A stretch of 64,000 nt of DNA, from assembly GCF_000519205.1 (NCBI RefSeq), contig NZ_JAFB01000036.1, positions 1 through 64,000 on the forward strand, read 5' to 3'. The DNA is from Amycolatopsis taiwanensis DSM 45107 (GTDB taxonomy: Bacteria; Actinomycetota; Actinomycetes; Mycobacteriales; Pseudonocardiaceae). Made by a program: the position numbers and the translations under genes. Each line of letters starts with the position of its first letter. Positions within the stretch are counted from its first letter, which is position 1. The notes beneath the pieces are model-generated. The model did not search any database. It was not told the DNA's origin and saw only the letters and a program-made list of their open reading frames with translations. Below are positions 8,468 to 16,600 of the stretch, piece by piece.

Positions 8468-9163
8468 TCAACGAGGTGCCGCGACACCATCCGGCAGGGC
8501 GCTCCCGGAGAGGTAACCGAGCAACTTCTTCCGCACGTCGTCGTTGTTCTCCGCGATCTCCGCGGCCAGTTCGAGGGCGTCCGGCTTGGGCGGGTAGGTC
8601 GGGTTGGGCAGCGCGATGACGGTCAGGCCCGCGGCCGCGGCCGCGCGGATGCCGTTGCTCGAGTCCTCGACACCCAGGCAGTCCTCGCCGCGGAAGCCCA
8701 GACGGGACGCGGCCTCGGCGTAGACGTCCGGGTTCGGCTTGCCCCGTGGGACCTCCGCGCTGGACACCGTCGCGGTGAATTCCCGGGTCAGATCATGGGT
8801 CTCGAGCACCGCGTCGATCACGCGTCGCGCGGCCGACGACGCGAGCGCCACCGGCACTCGGGCGCTGACGTCGCGCACCATCGCGTCCGCGCCGGGCAGC
8901 AGCGGCGCTTCACCGGCCTCGATCGAGGCGATCATCCCGTCCACCACCGCGCGCTCCACCTGTTCCGGAGTCTCCGGGGTGCCGCTGCGGCGGGCCAGGT
9001 AGGTGGCCCACTCGGGGGCGCTCATGCCCTGGACGGTCGAGGTGTCCTCGGCGGTCCACTCCACGCCATGCTTGGCGGCGTAGGCGACCCAGTTCTCCTC
9101 CCAAAGGTGTTCACTCTCGACCAGGACTCCGTCGAGGTCGAACACCACCGCGGCGAACGCCAT
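8468..9163 (-). CDS. HAD-superfamily phosphatase (beta-phosphoglucomutase-like)
   Basis: The 231-residue protein is a haloacid-dehalogenase hydrolase of subfamily IA. FDLDGVLVESE (8-18) is motif I with both aspartates, LASSAARR near 108 is motif II, KPNPDVY near 140 is motif III and GVEDSSNGIRAA near 160 is motif IV. The helical cap (about 20-85) resembles sugar-phosphate phosphatases and beta-phosphoglucomutases. As first gene of the leftward operon it may clear toxic sugar phosphates. Its promoter region contains the palindrome at 9189-9201. Confidence 0.82.
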   Translation of the reverse strand: MAFAAVVFDLDGVLVESEHLWEENWVAYAAKHGVEWTAEDTSTVQGMSAPEWATYLARRSGTPETPEQVERAVVDGMIASIEAGEAPLLPGADAMVRDVSARVPVALASSAARRVIDAVLETHDLTREFTATVSSAEVPRGKPNPDVYAEAASRLGFRGEDCLGVEDSSNGIRAAAAAGLTVIALPNPTYPPKPDALELAAEIAENNDDVRKKLLGYLSGSALPDGVAAPR

Positions 9164-9188
9164 GCAACATCCCCTTTCACGCTCGGGA

Positions 9189-9201
9189 TGTTAAGTTAAC
9201 A
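9189..9201. promoter_or_regulatory. 13-bp palindrome, probable DeoR-type operator
   Basis: TGTTAAGTTAACA is a perfect inverted repeat around a central G. It lies 26 bases upstream of the HAD gene start and between the two divergent transcription units of the polyol island. It has the same build as the 13-bp palindrome before the permease gene at 10868-10880; together they give TGTKAANTTMACA. The DeoR-family product of 10015-10848 is the obvious candidate to bind both. Confidence 0.65.
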
Positions 9202-9232
9202 CCAAGGACGAGATTTGTCATGGGAGGCTGCG

Positions 9233-9403
9233 ATGAGCGGCGGTGTGCCAAGCCGCGGCAATCATGGTGACCACCACGCGCGCCCCGAAGGCGCGCTATC
9301 GGGGCGGCGGGGTGCCCGTGTCGAGGACATGACTCGATCTCGGCTGGAGCGCCCCGTCGACACGATCGCGCTCGCGCGCAAACTCGCGGAGGAGAACGCA
9401 TGA
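9233..9403 (+). CDS. Small leader ORF coupled to the histidine phosphatase gene
   Basis: A 56-codon frame starts at ATG 9233 behind a strong GGGAGG five bases away and ends in a TGA that overlaps the ATG of the next gene (ATGA). The peptide contains RGNHGDHHAR and ERPVDTIALARKLAEE. The same frame, with start at the same offset, exists at 44823, upstream of an unrelated gene. I do not recognise the peptide. Differences between the copies do not favour third codon positions, so the nucleotide sequence may matter more than the peptide. Translation here would feed ribosomes into the downstream gene. Confidence 0.45.
   Translation: MSGGVPSRGNHGDHHARPEGALSGRRGARVEDMTRSRLERPVDTIALARKLAEENA
9254..9402 (+). 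promoter_or_regulatory. Conserved 149-bp leader element, copy 1
   Basis: This stretch aligns without gaps to 44844-44992, with 127 of 149 bases identical by hand count, ending at the start codon of the downstream gene in both places. Pairings possible in both copies are nested: GCGCGC at 9278-9283 with 9374-9379, CGGGGCG at 9300-9306 with CGCCCCG at 9350-9356, and TCGAG at 9321-9325 with CTCGA at 9333-9337. The outer stem ends close to the ribosome site GGAGGAG. This suggests a structured cis-regulatory leader. I could not match it to a known riboswitch. Confidence 0.6.
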
Positions 9404-10002
9404 GCACGCTTCTGCTGGTCCGGCACGGCGAGACCGAGTGGCACGCCGAGAACCGGTACGCCGGCACCAGCGATGTCGCGCTGACCGAACGGGGCCTGCG
9501 TCAGGCCGAACGGCTGGGGGAGTTCCTCGCCGCGCAGCCCGAACCGCCGGTGGCGCTGTACTGTTCGCCGCAGAGCCGGGCTCAGCGAACGGCCGAGCCG
9601 TCCGCGAAGGCATTGGGCCTGGCCATCGAGACCGTCGAGGGGCTGCGCGAGGTCCACTTCGGCGTCGCGGAGGGCCGCGTGCTCGGCGAACTGCCCGCCG
9701 ACCTCGTCGAACGCTTCCGCGCCGACCCCGTCGCCGGGGCTTTCCCAGGCGCGGAGCCGCCGGTGGAGGCCGCCGCCCGCGGGGTGCGCACCCTAAGGGA
9801 AATCGCCGCGCGCGAAGCCGGTGGCCGGGTGCTCGTGGTCACGCACAACACGTTCCTGCGACTGACCCTGTGCCAACTGCTCGGCATCCCGCTCGCCCGG
9901 TACCGGACGGTGTTCCCGCGGCTGGACAACGCCGCGATCACCGAGGTCACCATCGACGGGGAGAACATCGGCCTGCGGCGCTTCAACCAGCCGGCGGAGT
10001 GA
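9400..10002 (+). CDS. Histidine-phosphatase-superfamily (phosphoglycerate-mutase-like) protein
   Basis: The 200-residue protein has the branch-1 signature LLVRHGETEWHAENRYAG (5-22), in which His8 is the phospho-acceptor, a second Arg in SPQSRAQRTAEP near 62, the Glu in LREVHFGVAEG near 85 and the second His in VVTHNTFLR near 150. Most such actinobacterial proteins are phosphatases of small phosphorylated metabolites. It is the first rightward gene of the polyol island and lies 12 bases before the DeoR gene. It is preceded by the conserved 149-bp leader, whose internal ORF overlaps its ATG by four bases. Confidence 0.85.
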   Translation: MSTLLLVRHGETEWHAENRYAGTSDVALTERGLRQAERLGEFLAAQPEPPVALYCSPQSRAQRTAEPSAKALGLAIETVEGLREVHFGVAEGRVLGELPADLVERFRADPVAGAFPGAEPPVEAAARGVRTLREIAAREAGGRVLVVTHNTFLRLTLCQLLGIPLARYRTVFPRLDNAAITEVTIDGENIGLRRFNQPAE

Positions 10003-10014
10003 GATGCTGAGCCG

Positions 10015-10848
10015 GTGACCGACAGCAAAGAAGCGAACGTCCGCAAGATCCTCGAGGAGGACACCGGGCGCCGTCACCAGACCGCGCGGCAGCGTAACCT
10101 CCGCCAGCAGCGGATCGCGGACTACGTGGTCAAGAAGGGCTCCGCGTCCGCGGCCGAACTGGCCGAGCTGACCGGCGTCAGCGTGATGACCGTGCACCGC
10201 GACCTGGATGAGCTCGCCCGGCGCGGCCTGCTGCGCAAGTTCCGCGGCGGCGTGTCCGCGCAGCCCTCGACGGTGTTCGAGAGCAATGCCGAGTACCGGC
10301 TGAACGCGCACGTCGAGACCAAGTCCGCGATCGCGCGGCTGGCGCTGAACTACGTCGAGCCCGGCATGTCGATCCTGCTGGACGACTCCACCAGTGCGCT
10401 CGCGCTCGCGAAACTGCTCGGCGAGGTCACACCGCTGACCGTGGCGACCAACTACCTGCGCACGATCGAGCTGCTCAAGGGCATCGACGACCTGCGGCTG
10501 ATCTGCATCGGCGGCGACTACTCGCCGACCCACGACTCGTTCCTCGGCATGCCGTGCCTGGAGACGGTCGAGCGGATCACGGTCGACGCCACCTTCGTGT
10601 CCACGTCGGCGATGAACGCGGAGATGACCTTCCACCAGGAGCCGGAGATCGTCATGGTCAAGCGCGCGATGCTGGCCAGCGCGCAGAACCGGATGCTGCT
10701 GATGGACTCCAGCAAGATGCCGCGCACCGCGCTGCACCGCCTCGCGCCCCTCACCGACTTCGACCGGCTGATCGTGGACTCGGGTGTGCCCGAGACCCTC
10801 GTCGAGGAGATGCGCAGCCGCACTCACGTGGATGTGGCGAACATCTGA
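10015..10848 (+). CDS. DeoR/GlpR-family transcriptional regulator
   Basis: The 277-residue protein starts at GTG 10015. A winged helix-turn-helix lies at about 28-85 (QQRIADYVVKKGSASAAELAELTGVSVMTVHRDL), followed by RKFRGG. The C-terminal sugar-phosphate sensor domain has the phosphosugar loop LLDDSTSALALA near 122 and the IGGDYS and FVSTSAMNAE segments. DeoR proteins usually repress sugar or polyol operons and release DNA on binding a phosphorylated intermediate. Two matching palindromes, at 9189 and 10868, flank the gene's surroundings and would let it control both arms. About 25 extra N-terminal residues are unusual. Confidence 0.88.
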   Translation: MTDSKEANVRKILEEDTGRRHQTARQRNLRQQRIADYVVKKGSASAAELAELTGVSVMTVHRDLDELARRGLLRKFRGGVSAQPSTVFESNAEYRLNAHVETKSAIARLALNYVEPGMSILLDDSTSALALAKLLGEVTPLTVATNYLRTIELLKGIDDLRLICIGGDYSPTHDSFLGMPCLETVERITVDATFVSTSAMNAEMTFHQEPEIVMVKRAMLASAQNRMLLMDSSKMPRTALHRLAPLTDFDRLIVDSGVPETLVEEMRSRTHVDVANI

Positions 10849-10867
10849 TTTGCCATCACATCTTGCC

Positions 10868-10880
10868 TGTGAAATTCACA
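10868..10880. promoter_or_regulatory. 13-bp palindrome upstream of the polyol permease
   Basis: TGTGAAATTCACA is a perfect inverted repeat around a central A, 46 bases before the permease ATG and 19 bases after the DeoR stop. It has the same architecture as 9189-9201 (TGTKAANTTMACA consensus). The 78-base gap between the DeoR and permease genes therefore probably holds a separately regulated promoter. Confidence 0.6.
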
Positions 10881-10926
10881 TGGGTCATGATATGTCGAGC
10901 TTTGAGACCCATGGAGGCGTGACGTA

Positions 10927-12258
10927 ATGAGTGTGACGGCAACATCGAGGTTGTCCGAGCCCGGGGGCGGCTTCGCCGGGCTCCTCAACAGGTGGGGACT
11001 CCCGGCACCGCTGGTGCTCGGGTATCTCGGCCTGTTGCTGTTCATGATCGGCGATGGCGTGGAGTCGGGGTTCATCGCGCCCTACATGGCCGACAACGGA
11101 GCCGGTGGTGAAATTCACGCGTCCTACGTGATCACCGTGTACGGCGTGGCGGTCATGCTCGCGTCGTGGCTCTCCGGTGCGTTGTCCGAGTTGTGGGGCC
11201 CGCGCCGCGTGATGATGGTCGGCCTGGCCATCTGGGTGATCTTCGACGCCCTGTTCCTCGGAGTCGCCGTGGCCGGCCAGAGCTACCCGCTGATGCTGGT
11301 CTTCTACGGCATCCGCGGTTTCGGGTACCCGATGTTCGCGTTCGGGTTCCTGGTGTGGATCACCGCGGTCGCGCCGAAGGCGCGGCTCGGCGCCGCGGTC
11401 GGCTGGTTCTACTTCGCGTTCACCGGCGGCCTGCCGACGCTCGGTTCGCTCATCGCGAGCTTCACCAACCCCGTCTTCGGCCACTACGGCACGCTGTGGC
11501 TGTCGGTCGGCATCCTCGCGCTCGGCGGCCTGATCTGCGTGTTCGGCGTGCGGGAGCGCACCGGTTACCAGCGGCTCGCGCCGCCGGAGGTCAAGCCGGT
11601 GCAGAGCCTGGTTTCGAGCGTGTCCATCGCCTGGAAGAAGCCGCGGGTCGGGCTCGGCATGATCGCCCGCGTGATCAACACGGCGCCGGAGTTCGGCATG
11701 CTGGTGTTCTTCCCGACGATCTTCGCCAACCAGATCGGCTTCGGTGAGGGGCGCTGGCTGCTGCTGGTGTCGGTCATCTACGGCACGAACATCTTCTTCA
11801 ACCTGATCTTCGGTGTGCTGTCGGACAAGATGGGCTGGCGGAACACGATCTTCTGGTTCGGTGCGATCGGTTGCGCCATCTCGATCACGCTCCTGTACTT
11901 CGTGCCGATCGCCCTGGGCGCGGACTACTACTGGGTCGCGCTGCTCGTCGGTGCGCTCTACGGTGCGACGCTGGCCGGGTTCGTCCCGATCTCGGCGCTG
12001 CTGCCTTCGCTGGCACCGGAGAACAAGGGTGGCGCGATGGCGCTGCTGAACCTCGGTGCGGGCGCGGCGGCCTTCGTCGGGCCGGCGATCGTCAGTGTGT
12101 TCCTCGGTCCGGTCGGCGCGGCGGGCGTGGTCATCATCTTCGCGGCGCTGTACCTGGTCGCGGCGGTCATCGTGCGGTTCCTCAAGCTGCCCGAGGAGAC
12201 CGGGGAGACGGCCGTGAAGGGCGCCGGCTCGCGAGCAGCTTCGACGGCAACCCGTTGA
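10927..12258 (+). CDS. MFS polyol permease (RbtT/DalT type)
   Basis: The 443-residue protein is a 12-helix major facilitator of the polyol permease group. GYLGLLLFMIGDGVES near 37, YGVAVMLASWLSGALSELWGPRR near 75 and WITAVAPKARLGAAVGWFYFAFTG closely follow the pattern of the ribitol and D-arabinitol transporters RbtT and DalT. It would bring a polyol into the cell by proton symport, feeding the kinases and dehydrogenase of the island. Its stop overlaps the TTG start of the FGGY kinase gene. A GGAGGCGTGAC stretch precedes the ATG. Confidence 0.85.
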   Translation: MSVTATSRLSEPGGGFAGLLNRWGLPAPLVLGYLGLLLFMIGDGVESGFIAPYMADNGAGGEIHASYVITVYGVAVMLASWLSGALSELWGPRRVMMVGLAIWVIFDALFLGVAVAGQSYPLMLVFYGIRGFGYPMFAFGFLVWITAVAPKARLGAAVGWFYFAFTGGLPTLGSLIASFTNPVFGHYGTLWLSVGILALGGLICVFGVRERTGYQRLAPPEVKPVQSLVSSVSIAWKKPRVGLGMIARVINTAPEFGMLVFFPTIFANQIGFGEGRWLLLVSVIYGTNIFFNLIFGVLSDKMGWRNTIFWFGAIGCAISITLLYFVPIALGADYYWVALLVGALYGATLAGFVPISALLPSLAPENKGGAMALLNLGAGAAAFVGPAIVSVFLGPVGAAGVVIIFAALYLVAAVIVRFLKLPEETGETAVKGAGSRAASTATR

Positions 12259-13643
12259 CCGTCATCGGAATCGACGTCGCCACCGCGGGGGTCCGGGCCT
12301 TCGCGGTGGCCGACGACGGCCGGGTGCTGGCCCGGGCGTCGGGGTCGCTGCCGACCCCGGTCCGTACCGAGGATGGCCGCAGCGAGCAGGACGCACGGAC
12401 GTGGTGGCCGGCGGTCGAGGCCGTGGTGCGGCAGGTGAGCGAGGGCCGGCCGGTCGACGCGGTCGCGGTGTCGGCCACCTCCGGCACGATCGTCGCGGTC
12501 GACCGGCACGGCGAGCCGGTGTCACCGGCGCTGATGTACGACGATCGGCGTGGGGCCCCGGACAACGCCAAGGCATCGGACCTGGGCGCGGACCGGTGGC
12601 GCGCGCTGGGCATGTCGGTGTCGCCGACGGCGGCACTCGGCCGGATCGCCTGGCTGCACCGGGAGTTTCCCGGTGCGGCGGGCATCCGGCACACGCCCGA
12701 CCTGATCTGCGAGAAACTGCTCGGGGGACCGGTCGCGACGGACTGGTCACACGCGCTGAAGAGCGGGTATGACCCGCTGACCGGCGAGTGGGCGTCGGAG
12801 GTGTTCGACGCCCTCGGCGTGCCGCGCGAGTGGCTGCCCGACGTGGTGGCGCCGGCCTCGGTACTCGGCAAGACCGGCCGGCCGGTGGCCGGCCTTCCCG
12901 CCGGATGCCTCGTGGTGGCGGGCATGACCGACGGGTGCGCCGGGCAACTCGCGGCCGGCGCCGTGCTGCCGGGGACCTTCGCGGGCATTCTCGGCACGAC
13001 GTATGTCCTCAAGGGAGTGACCGAGGAACTCGTGCTCGATCCGAGTGGCGCGATGTACAGCCACCGGCACCCCGACGGCTGGTGGCTGCCCGGTGGCGCG
13101 TCGAACACCGGTGGCGAGGGCGTGACCGGCGACCTGCCGCGACTGGACCGGCTCGCCGAGCGAGGCCCGGCCCGCGTGGTGGCCTACCCGCTCGCGCGGC
13201 CGGGCGAGCGCTTCCCGTTCGTCACCCCCGACGCGCGCGGTTTCGTGCTCGGCACCCCGGCGGACGAGGGCGAGTTGCACCGCGCGCGGCTGGAAGGCGT
13301 CGCGTTCGTCGAGCGGCTGGCGCTGGACCGGCTGCGCGAGCGCGGTGTCGAGGTACGCGGTCCGCTGCTGACCGCGGGCGGCGGCAGCAAGAGCCCACTG
13401 TGGACCAAGATCCGGGCGACGGTGACCGGGCTCGGCCTGCAGGTGTCGCCCCATGCGGAGACCGCCTACGGCGCGGCCCTCCTCGCCGCGGCGGCGACCG
13501 TCCCAGGTGGACTGGCGGAGGCCGCCTCGCGCATGCCTGTTGAAGGTACGGTGATCGAACCGGACGAGCGCGAGACGGACGCGCTGGCCGAGTCGTACCA
13601 ACGCTTTGTGGCGGAGCTACGCGATCGCGGCTGGCTGTCGTAA
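12255..13643 (+). CDS. FGGY-family carbohydrate kinase (second of the island)
   Basis: The 462-residue product begins at a TTG that overlaps the permease stop (TTGA); a later start would delete the essential VIGIDVATAGVRAFAV phosphate loop. It has VSATSGTIVAVD near 77, MYDDRR near 95, the GMTDGCAGQ loop near 222 and the ATP-site glycines TAGGGSKSPLW near 375. It resembles xylulokinase-like FGGY enzymes more than the kinase at 3651 does. It probably phosphorylates the polyol or ketose imported by its coupled permease. The 3' end overlaps the convergent synthetase gene by 27 bases. Confidence 0.82.
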   Translation: MTVIGIDVATAGVRAFAVADDGRVLARASGSLPTPVRTEDGRSEQDARTWWPAVEAVVRQVSEGRPVDAVAVSATSGTIVAVDRHGEPVSPALMYDDRRGAPDNAKASDLGADRWRALGMSVSPTAALGRIAWLHREFPGAAGIRHTPDLICEKLLGGPVATDWSHALKSGYDPLTGEWASEVFDALGVPREWLPDVVAPASVLGKTGRPVAGLPAGCLVVAGMTDGCAGQLAAGAVLPGTFAGILGTTYVLKGVTEELVLDPSGAMYSHRHPDGWWLPGGASNTGGEGVTGDLPRLDRLAERGPARVVAYPLARPGERFPFVTPDARGFVLGTPADEGELHRARLEGVAFVERLALDRLRERGVEVRGPLLTAGGGSKSPLWTKIRATVTGLGLQVSPHAETAYGAALLAAAATVPGGLAEAASRMPVEGTVIEPDERETDALAESYQRFVAELRDRGWLS

Positions 13644-16600
13644 CTCCTGCGACGCCTGCCGCGGCAATTCCCGTGTCGGTGCGCCCTCGTACCGGCGTCC
13701 GGGCAGCAACTGTTCCCGCTTCATGATCACGCTGTGCGGCGCGACCTCGGTGCGCTCCCCGATGTCGGCGCCGTACAGCGGAACAGTCGCGCTGCCGAGC
13801 GTGGCATCCGCGCCGACGTGAATCCCGTCGATTTTGAGCACTCGATCTTCGAAGGTGTGGGCCTGAAACATCGCGCTGACCGTCGCGCCGTCCTCGATAT
13901 CGAGCATGTCGGGATCGACGACCTGCGCGAAACCTTCCCCGAACACCACCCGCTTGCCGATCTTCATGCCGGTCCGGCGCAGATACACCGCCAGCAGCAG
14001 GGTGCCTTCCAGCGCCGCGAGCACCGGCGCCGCGACGAAACCCCAGGCGACGTAGAGAAAGTCCCACCGGCTGCACCAGCAGGACCACAGTGGGTGGATC
14101 CCCGGACGCACCCGGCCCAGCAGCCCCCATTTCAGGGCGAGCACGAACAGACAGAGCGCGCACCCGGTCGCCAGCGTGATCACCGGAACACCCAGCAACA
14201 CCAACGGCACCGCCGGGAGCGCCCTGGCCAGCCGTTGCACGCCGAAGGCCCAGCCCAGCGCCGCCAGCATCGGCACGATCGGCAGGGCGAACCGCAGCCA
14301 CTCCCAGAGCACCCGGGCCACCACCCTGGGCAGCGGCGGGGAGTGGGTGAGGGACCGGTCGACGGTGATGACCTCCCGCCGCGGCAGTTCGAACGGCGGA
14401 TGCCCGAACCAGGACGTGCCCGGCCGGATCCCGGGGTCGCCGGCGACCGTCGATATCCCGATGAGAACGTCCCCTGGCACCTGCCCGCCGGCGGGGAGCA
14501 CGGCATGGTTGCCGAGGAAGGTGTTGGCGCCCACGACGACGGGCGCCAGCGTGACAGCGCCCTGGTGGACTCGCGGCCCACCAAGGTAGATCCCATCGGC
14601 GAAGAAACTGTCCGGCCCGACCCGGACCAGTTCCGGTACCACGTCGATGATCGTGCTGATTTCGCAGCCGCGGCCGACCTTCATGCCGGCGATGCGCAAC
14701 CACGCCGGCCAGAACAATCCGCCCGAGAGCCACCTCCCTGCCGAGCTCACCAGCCTGGCCTTCAACCACACGCGGACATACGCGCCACTCCACCGGCCGA
14801 TCACGCTGGGCGATATCGTGCCGAGAAACCGGCACGCGAGCGCTTCCAGGCCCACCGTGATCACCAACGTCAGGCACCCGGAGCCCCCGATCGCCAGGAG
14901 CAGCGGCAGGTTGGCAAGGGGATGCGTGAGCGCGTCGAGCAACGACCGGTAGCTCAGCCCGAACCGGTAGGCGATCAGCACGGACGCGAGGACCGACGGC
15001 AGTGCGAGCACCCACTGGAGAAGGTCCCGGCTCAGCATCAGCAGCAGGCCGTGCACGATCGGCGGAAGCCCTGGCACAGCGGCGGGCGGCGGTGGCGCCC
15101 TGCCGGCCGGCCGGGCGGGTACGCCGTCCCACCGCTGTCCATCGGGTATGGCCTGGCCGGAGGGCAGCGATGACAGCGCGGTCAACCAGGCGTTCCGGCC
15201 GACCCGGGTGTGGGGGCTCACCCCGGCGCGGACGTCCAGGGTGGCGCCGGCGGCGACGGTGACCGGCCCGAGCACCAGCTGTCGCCGCTCCAGCTGGACC
15301 AGGCGGATCGACGCGTCCTGACCGATCGAAACGTCGTCGCCGATCTCCAGCATGTCCCAGCCGCCGCGAGTGAGGTCGACCCCGTGCTGGAGGTGCACTC
15401 GCCTGCCGATCCGCGCGCCCAGCGAGCGCAGGACCATGCAGTGGAACTCGGTGCCCGCGACACGTCTCCAGGGGATCAGCCGCATGAACTGCCGGACGAT
15501 CCACATGCGCACCCCGAAACCACTCCACACCGACGCCCGGGTTGGCACGTACCTGCCGATGAGGGCCTTCTTCGCGTGAACCGCGATAACGATCGAAAGC
15601 GGGGAAAGCAGCGTCCAGCCGACCGTCAGGGCTACCGGAGCCAGGAAGATGAGCGGGATCAGCCCGAGGTGACCCGCTACCCACGTCAGCAGGTGGAAGA
15701 ACACGAAATAGGCCGCCACCGAACCGGCGAACAGTTCGAGCGCCAGCCACAGCTGCTGCACGGCCGTCGCACCGATCGCGTTTCCGGGCGGTGCCCCGCA
15801 TGCCGGTTCGCCCGGAGCGGGATCGGTTCGAGTGACACCCTCAGCGAGCCGGGCGAGTTCGGCGATCGTGCGGGCCTGATAGAGGTCGCGCACGGTGATC
15901 CCGGCGGTCGCCGGGTCCGCCCGCAACATGGTGACGACCATGGCGGCCGTCAGTGAACTTCCGCCCAGGTCGGTGAAGAAGTCGCGGTCTACGGCCGGCT
16001 CGCCGGCCAGTGACAGCGCGGTCTGCGCCGCGGCCGCGATGGTCCGTTCCATCGGGCTGCGCGCCGTCAACCCGCACTGCTGCTCGATCGTCAACGTCGG
16101 CAGGTCGGCGCGCCGAAGTTTGCCGCCGACGGTTCTCGGCAGTTCGCGCGTGATACCGAACACCGCGGGCACCATGTGGCCGGGCAACGTCTGAAGCAGC
16201 CGTTTTCGCAGCTCGGCCACGGGTGGAGGGCTTTCGGGGTGCTCCGGAACGACGTGGGCGGCCAGTGTCTGGCCCTGCACCCGACAAGCGGCTTCGCGTA
16301 CTCCCGAGCACCGCGCGAGGCACGACTCTATCGCCTCTAGTTCGATCCGGTAACCGCGCAACTTGGCCTGGGCGTCGATCCGGCCGTGGAAGCAGCAGGT
16401 GCCGTCCGGCTCGGCATGGACCAGGTCGCCGGTGCGATAGATGCGGCCGAACCCGGGGTGCAGCGGGAACTTCTCCGCCGTCAGTTCGGGGCGGTTGAGG
16501 TAGCCGAGTGCGACGCCGGCCCCGCCCAGGCACAGTTCACCTTGGCCGCCGGGTGGCACGGGCCGGAGGTTCTCGTCGAGGACCCACGCCCGCATGCCCG

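Noticed and set aside
6719-9199. Very long plus-strand open frame antisense to the kinase and phosphatase genes
   Set aside because: It is an antisense shadow of GC-rich coding sequence; its translation is Arg/Gly/Val-rich without domains, while the minus strand encodes complete recognisable enzymes.
9254-9402. SAM-I/SAM-IV riboswitch
   Set aside because: GGCAA and GGGGTGCCC recall parts of S-box RNAs, but the order, the closing helix and the kink-turn region are absent, and the downstream genes are not methionine genes.
13222-15801. Long minus-strand open frame overlapping the synthetase and the FGGY kinase gene
   Set aside because: Arg/Pro/Gly-rich translation without motifs, in the wrong frame relative to the clear synthetase domains.
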